DNA of 64,000 nucleotides from Spirosoma sp. 48-14 (lineage in GTDB: Bacteria; Bacteroidota; Bacteroidia; Cytophagales; Spirosomataceae). Positions 8,527 through 16,978 of the stretch are shown one piece after another. The notes under the pieces are model-generated. The model had not been told where the DNA came from. It did not search any database and was given only the letters and a program-made list of their open reading frames with translations. Every line of letters starts with the position of its first letter. The first letter of the stretch is position 1. The position numbers and the translations under genes were made by a program. The stretch lies in contig NZ_MKUD01000081.1 of the NCBI RefSeq assembly GCF_001898575.1, forward strand, positions 217,606-281,605, read 5' to 3'.

Positions 8527-9384
8527 ATGACAGTTTCTATTGTAGGTATTGGTTTGTTAGGAGGCTCTTTCGCGCTGGCGGTTCGTGAAAAATACCCCAA
8601 AATGCGTTTTATCGGCGTCGATACATCGGCGGTAAACGGGCAATTGGCGCTAGCGAAAGGGATTGTCGATGACGTACTGCCTTTGTCGGAGGCTATTGCC
8701 CAAAGCACACTGGTCGTTATGGCTACGCCCGTCAATACCATCATCGACTTATTACCAACTGTACTCGATCAGCTACCGCCTGGGGCCACCGTTGTTGATT
8801 TAGGGTCAACCAAAGAAACCATTTGTGCCATTGCCGATGCCCACCCGAAACGAGCCCAGTTTGTAGCTGCTCACCCGATGGCTGGCACAGAGAATTCGGG
8901 GCCCGGAGCAGCTTTCCGAGAATTATTGCCGGGCAAAAACCTCATCATCTGCGACCGCGAAAAAAGTAACCCCGACAGCCTTAATCTGGTCGAAAGTCTG
9001 TTCCGCGACATCGGTATGAAGCTGTTTTACATGACGCCCCAGGAACACGACCTGCATCTGGCCTACGTTTCGCACCTGAGCCACATCAGCGCCTTTGCCT
9101 TGGGCCTTACAGTGCTGGAAAAAGAGAAAGACGAAAAAGCAATTTTCGACATGGCAAGTACCGGCTTTAGCTCGACAGTGCGTCTGGCGAAGAGCTCCCC
9201 GCAGATGTGGGCACCCATCTTCGACCAGAACCGAGTCAACGTTTCCGACGCCCTGGCGGCCTACATCGAGTTTCTGCAAAAGTTCAAACAGATCATCGAC
9301 GAGCAGGATATTGCGAACTCCCTCGAATTCATGCAGCGAGCTAACGTAATTCGACGGGTACTGGAGGGCATCGAGAAACGGTAA
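8527..9384 (+). CDS. tyrA: Prephenate dehydrogenase
   Basis: The 285-residue enzyme starts with a Rossmann nucleotide-binding motif (VGIGLLGGSFAL, residues 5-16). It has the family signatures AHPMAGTENSGPGAA and YVSHLSHISAFAL. It converts prephenate to 4-hydroxyphenylpyruvate with NAD(P)+ in tyrosine synthesis. The length fits the monofunctional enzyme; no chorismate mutase or ACT domain is fused. The ATG at 8527 gives the expected compact N-terminus directly before the Rossmann strand. It is downstream of the aminotransferase that probably acts on its product, separated by the GxxExxY gene on the other strand. A toxin-antitoxin pair follows 30 bases later. Confidence 0.95.
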   Translation: MTVSIVGIGLLGGSFALAVREKYPKMRFIGVDTSAVNGQLALAKGIVDDVLPLSEAIAQSTLVVMATPVNTIIDLLPTVLDQLPPGATVVDLGSTKETICAIADAHPKRAQFVAAHPMAGTENSGPGAAFRELLPGKNLIICDREKSNPDSLNLVESLFRDIGMKLFYMTPQEHDLHLAYVSHLSHISAFALGLTVLEKEKDEKAIFDMASTGFSSTVRLAKSSPQMWAPIFDQNRVNVSDALAAYIEFLQKFKQIIDEQDIANSLEFMQRANVIRRVLEGIEKR

Positions 9385-9389
9385 ACCCG

Positions 9390-9397
9390 TATATTTG
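9390..9397 (+). promoter_or_regulatory. TAnnTTTG box before toxin-antitoxin pair
   Basis: TATATTTG starts six bases after the tyrA stop and lies 16 bases before the antitoxin ATG at 9414. It suggests that the pair has its own promoter. No -33 TTG is evident. Confidence 0.45.
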
Positions 9398-9413
9398 GTA
9401 AAAAGACGAGACT

Positions 9414-9587
9414 ATGACAAAAACAGTTGTCCAGGAATCACTGGAGAAAATGCCGGAAGAGTTCTCTGTTGAAGAATTAATTGAGCGCTTACTATTCATA
9501 CAGAATGTGCAGGAAGGCTTGCTACAATCGGAACGGAAAGAAACCGTCCCACTAGAAGATGTTCGGCAACGATTACGCAAATGGTAA
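9414..9587 (+). CDS. Small antitoxin of a ParE/RelE-type module
   Basis: This 57-residue acidic protein (start MTKTVVQESL, end RQRLRKW) resembles the short antitoxins that precede ParE/RelE toxins in Bacteroidota. It has a helical N-terminal half with FSVEELIERLLFI and a C-terminal segment VPLEDVRQRL that would contact the toxin. Such proteins neutralise the toxin and usually repress their own promoter; here a TATATTTG box lies just upstream. The stop codon is separated from the toxin ATG by one base, so translation is probably coupled. The family assignment is from pattern and gene pairing and not from a firm domain signature. Confidence 0.75.
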   Translation: MTKTVVQESLEKMPEEFSVEELIERLLFIQNVQEGLLQSERKETVPLEDVRQRLRKW

Positions 9588-9588
9588 A

Positions 9589-9894
9589 ATGGTAAGCATA
9601 ACATTTACCAATCGAGCCATTGAGGATTTGGATGCCATTGGTGAATATCATGCTCATTATTCACCAAGTTATGCCAATCATCTACAGGATTCTATTATTG
9701 CCAAAGCAGACCTCCTTCGACATCAGCCTGAAATGGGGCGTAAAGTACCTGAGTTCGATCTGCCACATCTACGTGAGTTGATCCATCAGTCATATCGTAT
9801 TGTTTATAAAATTGTCAGTTCCACACAGATAGATATAATCACGATACAGCATAGTTCGCGTAACATGGCAGAGCGATTCTTCGATTCAGAATAA
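9589..9894 (+). CDS. ParE/RelE family toxin
   Basis: The 101-residue product starts at the ATG one base after the antitoxin stop; an ATG 30 bases earlier would overlap the antitoxin. The sequence SITFTNRAIEDLDAIGEYH followed by LLRHQPEMGRKVPEF and LIHQSYRIVYKI is the ParE/RelE barrel pattern, with the conserved YRIVYKI strand. ParE members poison gyrase and RelE members cut mRNA on the ribosome; sequence alone does not decide which applies. The last segment DIITIQHSSRNM is the usual C-terminal strand. The pair looks intact and lies at the end of the tyrA block, a common place for such modules. Confidence 0.88.
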   Translation: MVSITFTNRAIEDLDAIGEYHAHYSPSYANHLQDSIIAKADLLRHQPEMGRKVPEFDLPHLRELIHQSYRIVYKIVSSTQIDIITIQHSSRNMAERFFDSE

Positions 9895-10046
9895 ATAGCT
9901 GGCTGCTCTGTCAGGTCATTCAGGAAATCGAGAAACGGTAAGGAAACAAAAACTTTACCGGGTTGCGGATACAAAATCGGTTTTAGATAGTTTATCAGAA
10001 GAACCTCCACCTATGGAGTACATACCCTGAATGATCAATAAAACCT

Positions 10047-10937
10047 ATGCAATCAACTGAATCTGCCGAATCACAACTGGCCGCGCAGGCTGGAACAATA
10101 ACGATTGGGGGCGATCTAACCGTCAACCGAATGGCTTATGGTGCCATGCGTATTACAGGCGATGGTATCTGGGGACCGCCCAAAGACCATGACGAAGCCA
10201 TCCGTGTATTAAAGCGCACGCTGGAGCTGGGTATCAATTTTATCGATACGGCCGATAGCTACGGCCCTTATGTATCGGAGGAGCTGATCGCCGAAGCGCT
10301 TTACCCCTATCCAGATGGGCTGGTGATCGGCACAAAAGGGGGCTTACTCCGAACAGGGCCTAACCAATGGCCTGTAGATGGTAGTCGTAAGCATCTGGAA
10401 GAAGCGTTGAACGGCAGCTTGAAACGCTTAAAACTGGATCGAATCGACCTATACCAACTTCACCGTTTTGATACGAAAGTTTCGTCTGATGAATACCTCG
10501 GTTTTCTGCAGGAAGCCCAGCAACAAGGCAAAATCCGGCACATTGGCCTATCGGAAGTAGATATCGATCAGATCGAAGAAGCCAAAAAGTATTTCGATGT
10601 CGTATCAGTACAGAACAAGTATAATTTCGGGGATCAGACCTGGAACGATGTGTTGAAATACTGTGAACAAAACGGCATCGCCTTTATCCCTTGGTTCCCG
10701 CTCAACGCTGGAAACGTCTCGGCCCAGCAAGCCATCCAGAAGGTGGCTGCCCGACATCAGGTAGATGGTAAACCCGCTACTGACTATCAGATTGCCCTGG
10801 CCTGGTTATTAGCCGCTTCGCCTGTTATGCTTCCTATTGCCGGAACATCATCTGCCAAACACCTGGAAGAGAACGTAAAAGCTGTTACGATCAAATTAAC
10901 CGACGAAGATCTGAAAGATATGCCTTTGCCGGTATAA
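10047..10937 (+). CDS. Aldo/keto reductase (monomeric, NADPH-dependent type)
   Basis: The 296-residue protein is a TIM-barrel aldo/keto reductase. Asp 67 and Tyr 72 in NFIDTADSYGP, the Lys of IGTKGG and the His of YQLHRFD form the catalytic tetrad. The C-terminal LPIAGTSSAKHLEENV is the NADP-binding signature. It reduces an aldehyde or ketone; the natural substrate is not predictable. There is no export signal. It is a single gene that ends at a strong palindromic terminator. A second, less related AKR is encoded at 20302-21117. Confidence 0.92.
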   Translation: MQSTESAESQLAAQAGTITIGGDLTVNRMAYGAMRITGDGIWGPPKDHDEAIRVLKRTLELGINFIDTADSYGPYVSEELIAEALYPYPDGLVIGTKGGLLRTGPNQWPVDGSRKHLEEALNGSLKRLKLDRIDLYQLHRFDTKVSSDEYLGFLQEAQQQGKIRHIGLSEVDIDQIEEAKKYFDVVSVQNKYNFGDQTWNDVLKYCEQNGIAFIPWFPLNAGNVSAQQAIQKVAARHQVDGKPATDYQIALAWLLAASPVMLPIAGTSSAKHLEENVKAVTIKLTDEDLKDMPLPV

Positions 10938-10978
10938 GCCAAGAGTCTGTCTTTGTTTATCAACATTCATCAACGCAA

Positions 10979-11016
10979 AACAGCCCGAAAGTTTGGAACT
11001 TTCGGGCTGTTCTTTT
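10979..11016. terminator. Bidirectional intrinsic terminator
   Basis: A 13-bp stem (10979-10991 with 10999-11011, core CAGCCCGAAAG) has a 7-base loop. It is followed by TCTTTT on the plus strand and by TTTTG on the minus strand. It lies between the convergent AKR and four-helix-bundle genes. Confidence 0.85.
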
Positions 11017-11031
11017 CAGGATTAGTCCTCC

Positions 11032-11487
11032 TTAAGCTGCCTTTTCGAGCGACTTGATCCGATCCAGAGCGCTCTGCAACTCGGTCAGTTGCTTCTGCAA
11101 ATCCTCTTTGATGTAGGCCGGAATGTGATCTTTCTCAATCGCATCCTGATAAGCCTCAACAGCCGCGTTTTCGCCAAACTCGACCGAGCTCAGAATAGAA
11201 TCCCGGTCTTTCCCGGTAATGGCCGACTTAATATCGATCCAGGCCCGGTGAATTTTGCTGGTTACGTCAGTTGATGTAGCATCAGACACAGCCAGTCCAT
11301 CGATTCGGACGATGTGATCGGCCAGTTGGCTACGGAAGTTCTGGCTCTGCACTACATAGTGCCGGAAGATATCATCCAGCCCGGCATCTTCATTATCTTT
11401 AATCGCTTTTTCGTACCCCTGAATGCGGTCGTTATTAATTTTGACCAGTTCGTTCAGATCATCAACAATTTCGTCGTTCGTAATCAT
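11032..11487 (-). CDS. DUF2383/PA2169 family four-helix-bundle protein
   Basis: The 151-residue, mostly helical and acidic protein begins with ITNDEIVDDLNELVKINNDR, the typical opening of DUF2383 (PA2169 family) proteins. It also has the ferritin-like spacing of helices at about residues 4-28, 36-62, 75-110 and 112-148. These proteins form four-helix bundles related to the ferritin-like fold and are often stress- or stationary-phase-linked. No biochemical role is firmly known. There is no signal peptide. It is monocistronic and shares the bidirectional terminator with the upstream AKR gene. Confidence 0.85.
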   Translation of the reverse strand: MITNDEIVDDLNELVKINNDRIQGYEKAIKDNEDAGLDDIFRHYVVQSQNFRSQLADHIVRIDGLAVSDATSTDVTSKIHRAWIDIKSAITGKDRDSILSSVEFGENAAVEAYQDAIEKDHIPAYIKEDLQKQLTELQSALDRIKSLEKAA

Positions 11488-11573
11488 AACAGTTGATATT
11501 CGATTGGTTATTACTCGAATTTACAACTTGATGTACGGTCAAATGTTTATGAAAAGTCTGTTAAGAAATCGTT

Positions 11574-13007
11574 TCAGGGCGTTGTTGTAATACTTCGTAT
11601 CCGTGCGATCGACCCTTTCTCAAATTCATACTGGCTTTCGGGACTGGTTAACGATATCTGGTTGATAACACCATCCCAGCCAGCCAGTTGGCTCATATTA
11701 ATTTCGTAGGTTCTGAACTGCCCGTCGCCAATAATTGGGAAATCGACATAACGACCGGGCATTTCAATGATAGCAATATCGCCAGGCTTTCGCCATACAA
11801 ACCGGGCCACCGTTCCTTTCGTCTGAAAAGCGGCCTGTATGTAAATTTTCGGCACATCCGAAGCTTTCCAGTAGGCCATCGGGCTGATAACTCTGAATTC
11901 TCTGGCTGTCGGGTCGGCACGATACCAGCGTACGTTCAGCTCATTTTGAATGGGCCAGCCTTTGTCGCGGGTATTTCCATAATACCACCCCTGCCGATCA
12001 GTAACGAATCGGTAGTTGGGAGCAGCCGGAGGCCGGGGCTGGTTGTAGGCAAACTGCCGGATATCGGCCAATGACCCTACCACCAGGTCACATTCATATT
12101 CATATACGCCATTATAATCGACCAGTAGAGCAGGCTGGCTACATACATACCCCGACGACACGTCAAACTCCCCTCCATCTTTCGTAACCCCAAAACCCGC
12201 CGAGCTGAACCGCACCTCGCCTTTGGGCTTGTACAACCCAACCCCCCGTCCTGATGTATTGAGCAGGGCGATCCAGTTTTCTGTACCATACCGATTGATG
12301 TTATCCTGTTCGCTATATTCCGAAACGGCATCGTTTGTAAATGGCTTCATACCATCATAGGTGATAATGCGATAGTACGGGCCGTTCAGATAAACGCAAG
12401 GGAATTCCTGCGTACGCGCTTCATACTGCGTCGTATCGACCCGGTTGATCGTCATTCGACTGCGCATGTGAACGGTATTTTCTTTCAGTTCGATCCAGTG
12501 TTCAAAGAAACAATCGGCGGGTTCGTTGAAGAGCGGCCATATCAAGGGAATCGTCTTGACATACAACAAATTCTGCCCCTGCTGATAACTGACAACCTGG
12601 GCCGGATGGTTGAAATAGTCGCCCGTTTGAACCGGGTTCCAACCCAGATTCCGCCACTGTTCAACAGGATTTTTACCATTTACGCTATACGGATAAGGCC
12701 CTGCATAGAGGGAGGTCTGAATTTGACGGCCCAGGTCGTTGTTATTGACCATATTCACATTACTGCCCGCTTCCGACAGATACGTAATGGCTCCTCCTGC
12801 GTTTAGATCAATCGCCATACGAATTTTATCGTTGGCCAGGTACAGTCGTTTCTGCGACGACTCCTGCGTTTGAGAGGGCAATCCTCCTCCGGCCGGATTG
12901 GTTACAGCCGGTGCTTTATGGGGATCGGTCGATGGATAATCCCGAACACAGGTGACAGCCAGGCAACTAACCAGAACGCAAACAATAAGTAAATAAGGTC
13001 GAGTCAT
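11574..13007 (-). CDS. Large exported lipoprotein, unknown function, possible carbohydrate-binding beta-sandwich
   Basis: The 477-residue protein has a hydrophobic N-terminus with a possible lipobox AVTC (Cys 20), then a Pro/Ser/Thr linker to about residue 55. A long beta-rich region follows with segments RMAIDLNAGGAITYLSEAG and FFEHWIELKENTVHMRSRMT that recall galactose-mutarotase-like or glycan-associated beta-sandwich domains. The C-terminal 110 residues (after GWYYGNTRDKGWP) look like a second beta domain. I cannot name the family with confidence. A periplasmic or surface location is inferred from the signal. It is a single gene with no operon partners, so context does not help. Confidence 0.65.
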   Translation of the reverse strand: MTRPYLLIVCVLVSCLAVTCVRDYPSTDPHKAPAVTNPAGGGLPSQTQESSQKRLYLANDKIRMAIDLNAGGAITYLSEAGSNVNMVNNNDLGRQIQTSLYAGPYPYSVNGKNPVEQWRNLGWNPVQTGDYFNHPAQVVSYQQGQNLLYVKTIPLIWPLFNEPADCFFEHWIELKENTVHMRSRMTINRVDTTQYEARTQEFPCVYLNGPYYRIITYDGMKPFTNDAVSEYSEQDNINRYGTENWIALLNTSGRGVGLYKPKGEVRFSSAGFGVTKDGGEFDVSSGYVCSQPALLVDYNGVYEYECDLVVGSLADIRQFAYNQPRPPAAPNYRFVTDRQGWYYGNTRDKGWPIQNELNVRWYRADPTAREFRVISPMAYWKASDVPKIYIQAAFQTKGTVARFVWRKPGDIAIIEMPGRYVDFPIIGDGQFRTYEINMSQLAGWDGVINQISLTSPESQYEFEKGSIARIRSITTTP

Positions 13008-13476
13008 AACGTAGTGACGTTTCGAATCTAAATTAGTAAAAAGAGCGGGTACGAGATAGTATTCTATTCATATCTTATCATGTGCTTTCGGCTAGTAAGT
13101 ACCTCATCCGACTTTCGTTTTGATGCACAGCCCTTAGTGTAATGGGTTCCCTTCTGCATCTCTTGAGATTCAATAATTCCTCAAAAGGTTGTGATTAATC
13201 AACACGGACTTCCTTCTTCTGTACTGACAGCATCATCCAGCACAAACGACTAACCAAAATAGATCACCTTTCAGACCAAAAAAGCATACTTCTTATTTTA
13301 TTCTGACATTCTCCTTTTCCATTCCCCGGTAAACCCCTAATTTTGCAGGATTTTTGACCGCCCCCTCCTACCAGGGGTCGCCAGATACTGCGCTTAGCTA
13401 ATTATTCATTCGGGGCCGCCCAGCCAATCCACTCGTGTGGTGGACGTGCTCATGCGGTTCATTGCCCTGCTGAAAA
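13008..13476. other. 469-base intergenic region between divergent lipoprotein and carB genes
   Basis: No convincing gene is visible. The last 140 bases hold a TAATTTTG promoter box and a GC-rich leader for carB with two small hairpins: CCCCT/AGGGG near 13362-13377 and CCAC/GTGG near 13430-13441. The remaining part is AT-rich with no recognisable structure. Confidence 0.6.
13338..13345 (+). promoter_or_regulatory. TAnnTTTG promoter element of carB
   Basis: TAATTTTG fits the Bacteroidota -7 box and lies 131 bases before the carB ATG, giving an untranslated leader of about 125 bases. The -33 region has only a TTTT run near 13314. Confidence 0.5.
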
Positions 13477-16353
13477 ATGCCTAAAAATACCAACATTCGC
13501 TCAGTACTGATTATCGGCTCAGGCCCTATTGTGATCGGCCAGGCTTGTGAATTCGATTATGCCGGTTCGCAGGCAGCCCGCTCCATCCGCGACGAAGGCA
13601 TCGAAGTAGCCCTGATCAACTCCAATCCGGCTACGATCATGACTGATCCGATCAACGCCGATTATGTGTATCTGTTGCCGCTGGAGAAGAAGTCCATCGT
13701 CGAGATCCTGAAAAAACATCAGGAAATGGGGAAACCCATCGATGCCGTTCTGCCGACAATGGGTGGCCAGACTGCCCTGAACCTGGCTATCGACTGTGAC
13801 AAGGCCGGTATCTGGCAGAAATACGGTGTTCAGATCATCGGTGTTGACATTAAAGCCATCGAAACCACCGAAGACCGCGAGAAATTCCGGCTGCTGATGC
13901 TCCAACTAGGTGCAGGTGTCTGCAAAGGCCGTACGGCCCGCTCGTTTCTGGAAGGTAAAGAAATTGCACAGGAAATTGGCTTCCCGCTCGTTATCCGGCC
14001 TTCGTTTACATTGGGTGGAACGGGTGGCGGCTTTGTCAATACCCCCGAGGAATTTGATAAAGCCCTGACTCACGGCTTACATGCATCGCCCGTCCATGAA
14101 GTACTGGTGGAGCAGAGCGTTATGGGCTGGAAGGAATACGAGCTGGAATTACTACGCGACAACAAGGGGAATTTCATCATCATCTGCTCCATCGAAAACT
14201 TCGACCCGATGGGCATCCATACGGGCGACAGTATCACGGTGGCGCCAGCGATGACCCTGCCCGATACGCTGTATCAGCAAATGCGCGACCTCTCGATCCG
14301 GGTTATGCAGGGCATTGGACAGTTTGCCGGAGGGTGTAATATTCAGTTCTCGGTGAATCCACAAACCGACGATATTATTGTTATCGAAGTGAATCCGCGC
14401 GTGAGCCGGTCGTCGGCACTGGCATCGAAAGCGACGGGATATCCGATTGCCAAGATTGCCGCTAAAATGGCCATTGGCTACAACCTCGACGAACTGATCA
14501 ACCCGATTACAGGAACTACCTCGGCCTTCTTCGAGCCTGCTATCGACTATGTGATTGTGAAAGTGCCTCGCTGGAACTTCGACAAGTTTCCGGGTGCCGA
14601 TCGTTCGCTGGGACTGCAAATGAAGTCGGTAGGGGAAGCGATGGGCATTGGACGGAACTTCCAGGAAGCCCTGCAAAAAGCCTGTCAGTCGCTCGAAATC
14701 CGACGCAATGGTTTGGGTGCCGATGGTCACGAACTGACCGACCGGGCCGCCCTGACCGAAAGCCTGAAACACCCAAGCTGGAATCGGCTGTTCCACATCT
14801 ACGATGCCTTCAAGGCCGGGATGTCGTTCCGAACCATTCAGCAACTGACCCGCATCGACCCCTGGTTCCTGCACCAGATTGAAGAACTGATCGAACTCGA
14901 ACGCGAAATTCAGCAGTACGACCTGGAAGACCTTCCGCCCGAACTGTTGCGTACGGCCAAGCAGAAAGGCTATGCCGACCGCCAGTTGGCTCACCTGCTT
15001 CAGGTAAAAGAAAGCAAGGTGTATCAGTACCGTCAGGCGCACAACATCCGGCGTGTATACAAGTGTGTGGATACCTGTGCGGCTGAGTTTGAGGCCAAAA
15101 CGCCCTATTACTACTCAACCTTCAACAATCAGGTACCCATCACGACCGACCACGCTGAGCCGGTTTCGGATCTGCCGGGCAACGAATCCATTCGGAGCAA
15201 TCGCAAAAAAGTGGTCGTTCTGGGTTCGGGCCCCAACCGGATTGGGCAGGGTATCGAGTTCGACTATTCATGCGTACACGGGGTACTGGCAGCCAAGGAA
15301 GCGGGTTACGAGACCATCATGATCAACTGCAATCCGGAAACGGTTTCGACCGACCCCGATATTGCAGATAAGCTGTACTTCGAGCCAGTTTTCTGGGAGC
15401 ACGTTCACGCCATCATTATGCACGAGCAGCCTGAAGGGGTTATTGTTCAGTTGGGTGGTCAGACGGCGCTGAAGATGGCGGAAAAGCTGACTCGCTACGG
15501 CATCAAAATCATCGGTACAAGCTGGGAAGCCCTCGACCTGGCCGAAGACCGGGGCCATTTCTCGGAAATGCTCCGCAAACTCGAAATTCCATATCCGAAA
15601 TTCGGTACGGTTCGGGAGTCTGAAGGGGCCATTGAACTGTCGCGCGAGTTAGGATTCCCGCTGCTGGTGCGTCCGAGCTACGTACTTGGCGGACAGAGCA
15701 TGAAGATCGTCATCAACGAGAACGAACTGGAAGCGCACGTGATGAAAATTCTGGAGACCATTCCTGATAATAACATCCTGCTCGACCATTTTCTCGAGAA
15801 CGCGATTGAAGCCGAAGCCGACGCCATTTGCGATGGAGAAGATGTGTATATCATCGGAATCATGGAGCACATCGAACCAGCGGGTATTCACTCCGGTGAT
15901 TCGTATGCGTTGCTACCGCCCTTCGACCTGAGCGAAAACGTAATCAACCAGATTCAGGAGTACACGAAGAAAATAGCCGTAGCCCTGAAAACCGTTGGGT
16001 TGATCAACATCCAGTTCGCGATCAAGGATGAGCAGGTGTATGTGATTGAAGCCAACCCACGCGCCAGCCGGACGGTTCCGTTCATCTGCAAAGCGTACCA
16101 GGAGCCGTACGTCAACTACGCAACCAAGGTGATGCTGGGTGATAAGAAGGTGAAAGACTTCACGTTCAAGCCTGTCAAGAAAGGCTATGCGATTAAAATT
16201 CCAGTGTTCTCGTTCAGCAAATTCCCGAATGTAAACAAGGAACTTGGCCCCGAAATGAAATCGACTGGCGAAGGCATCTACTTCATCGATGACCTCACCG
16301 ACGATTACTTCCAGAAGGTCTACTCCGAGCGGAATTTGTACCTGAGCCGGTAA
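13477..16353 (+). CDS. carB: Carbamoyl-phosphate synthase large chain, short form
   Basis: The 958-residue protein has the two homologous synthetase halves of CarB. The first opens with VLIIGSGPIVIGQACEFDYAG, and the second, at about residue 580, opens with VVVLGSGPNRIGQGIEFDYS. Both halves have ATP-grasp motifs such as VIRPSFTLGGTGGG and LVRPSYVLGGQ. It makes carbamoyl phosphate from bicarbonate, ATP and glutamine-derived ammonia for pyrimidines and arginine. The chain stops soon after the second ATP-grasp domain (…FQKVYSERNLYLSR). The C-terminal MGS-like allosteric domain of about 130 residues found in the 1073-residue E. coli enzyme is therefore absent. There is no frameshift; a terminator follows immediately. 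carA is not adjacent. A long leader with hairpins precedes it. Confidence 0.95.
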   Translation: MPKNTNIRSVLIIGSGPIVIGQACEFDYAGSQAARSIRDEGIEVALINSNPATIMTDPINADYVYLLPLEKKSIVEILKKHQEMGKPIDAVLPTMGGQTALNLAIDCDKAGIWQKYGVQIIGVDIKAIETTEDREKFRLLMLQLGAGVCKGRTARSFLEGKEIAQEIGFPLVIRPSFTLGGTGGGFVNTPEEFDKALTHGLHASPVHEVLVEQSVMGWKEYELELLRDNKGNFIIICSIENFDPMGIHTGDSITVAPAMTLPDTLYQQMRDLSIRVMQGIGQFAGGCNIQFSVNPQTDDIIVIEVNPRVSRSSALASKATGYPIAKIAAKMAIGYNLDELINPITGTTSAFFEPAIDYVIVKVPRWNFDKFPGADRSLGLQMKSVGEAMGIGRNFQEALQKACQSLEIRRNGLGADGHELTDRAALTESLKHPSWNRLFHIYDAFKAGMSFRTIQQLTRIDPWFLHQIEELIELEREIQQYDLEDLPPELLRTAKQKGYADRQLAHLLQVKESKVYQYRQAHNIRRVYKCVDTCAAEFEAKTPYYYSTFNNQVPITTDHAEPVSDLPGNESIRSNRKKVVVLGSGPNRIGQGIEFDYSCVHGVLAAKEAGYETIMINCNPETVSTDPDIADKLYFEPVFWEHVHAIIMHEQPEGVIVQLGGQTALKMAEKLTRYGIKIIGTSWEALDLAEDRGHFSEMLRKLEIPYPKFGTVRESEGAIELSRELGFPLLVRPSYVLGGQSMKIVINENELEAHVMKILETIPDNNILLDHFLENAIEAEADAICDGEDVYIIGIMEHIEPAGIHSGDSYALLPPFDLSENVINQIQEYTKKIAVALKTVGLINIQFAIKDEQVYVIEANPRASRTVPFICKAYQEPYVNYATKVMLGDKKVKDFTFKPVKKGYAIKIPVFSFSKFPNVNKELGPEMKSTGEGIYFIDDLTDDYFQKVYSERNLYLSR

Positions 16354-16361
16354 TCTCCAAT

Positions 16362-16406
16362 AAACAAAGCGCCCCAATCTTCAGACAAGGTTGGGGCGCT
16401 TTGTTT
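16362..16406. terminator. Intrinsic terminator after carB
   Basis: A 16-bp perfect stem (16362-16377 with 16391-16406; core AAAGCGCCCCAA) with a 13-base loop ends in TTTGTTTTATT. It starts nine bases after the carB stop and can also serve the convergent lipoprotein gene. Confidence 0.9.
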
Positions 16407-16408
16407 TA

Positions 16409-16825
16409 TTATCGGATGAAGATATGGCTGAACCCATCTGTAATATCGATATCGTACAGGGTCAGTTTTCCCGTCTGAAAAATCATCTGCTGATTGCCGT
16501 ATAGAACCGGAACGAAGTTTTTGACAGCTCCCGAATACACTTTTTTATTGCTGATTGCCAGTACATACTCGTCAGCCTTCGCAGTTTTCTGAACACTGTA
16601 ATCACTGGAAAAGAAAATTGTATCGGAGCGCGTAATCGTCAGTTTTCCAGCTTCATCGAGTCGCAATAGGACTTGCTCCCCCGCCTTAGGCTTATAGACG
16701 ATCCCGGCAAAGCCTCCTGCCGACTGCGACCATATCCAGTTTCCGGCATAAGCTGGAGAGACCGTTTCATTATGGCACCCTCCCAACAGCATAGCCCCCA
16801 ACAGCACAAAGACAAATTGTTTCAT
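16409..16825 (-). CDS. Small lipoprotein, unknown function
   Basis: The start was set at the ATG at 16823-16825 (MKQFVFVLLGAMLLGGC), because this gives a proper lipoprotein signal peptide with lipobox LGGC (Cys 17). The open frame extends five codons further upstream without adding signal features. The 138-residue product has a beta-rich region with NWIWSQSAGGFAG, resembling small lipocalin-like or META-like lipoproteins of Bacteroidota. No catalytic motif is seen. It is monocistronic and convergent with carB. The function is unknown; an envelope location is inferred from the lipobox. Confidence 0.7.
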   Translation of the reverse strand: MKQFVFVLLGAMLLGGCHNETVSPAYAGNWIWSQSAGGFAGIVYKPKAGEQVLLRLDEAGKLTITRSDTIFFSSDYSVQKTAKADEYVLAISNKKVYSGAVKNFVPVLYGNQQMIFQTGKLTLYDIDITDGFSHIFIR

Positions 16826-16924
16826 GATGCATCCTATCAACTTTCACATAAGATACACCCTAAACATGAATCGTTGGAATGCAGCCCCTAAAAATCTGTT
16901 TACCAGCCGATTTCATTAAAATAA

Positions 16925-16959
16925 ACTGGCCCACTTCACATCGTGTAAAGTGGGCCAGT
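16925..16959 (-). terminator. Intrinsic terminator of the DUF4394 gene
   Basis: A 12-bp stem (ACTGGCCCACTT at 16925-16936 with its complement at 16948-16959) lies 20 bases beyond the stop of the minus-strand gene. On that strand it is followed by a T-rich stretch. Confidence 0.75.
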
Positions 16960-16978
16960 AGACTCCAAACCTGATTCA

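Noticed and set aside
14152-15042. Long antisense frame (296 codons) inside carB
   Set aside because: It lies fully opposite the well-supported carB gene and is a codon-bias shadow.
13477-16353. Truncation of carB by frameshift
   Set aside because: The frame ends cleanly after a normal C-terminal segment and is followed at once by a terminator; no remnant of the missing domain is seen downstream.
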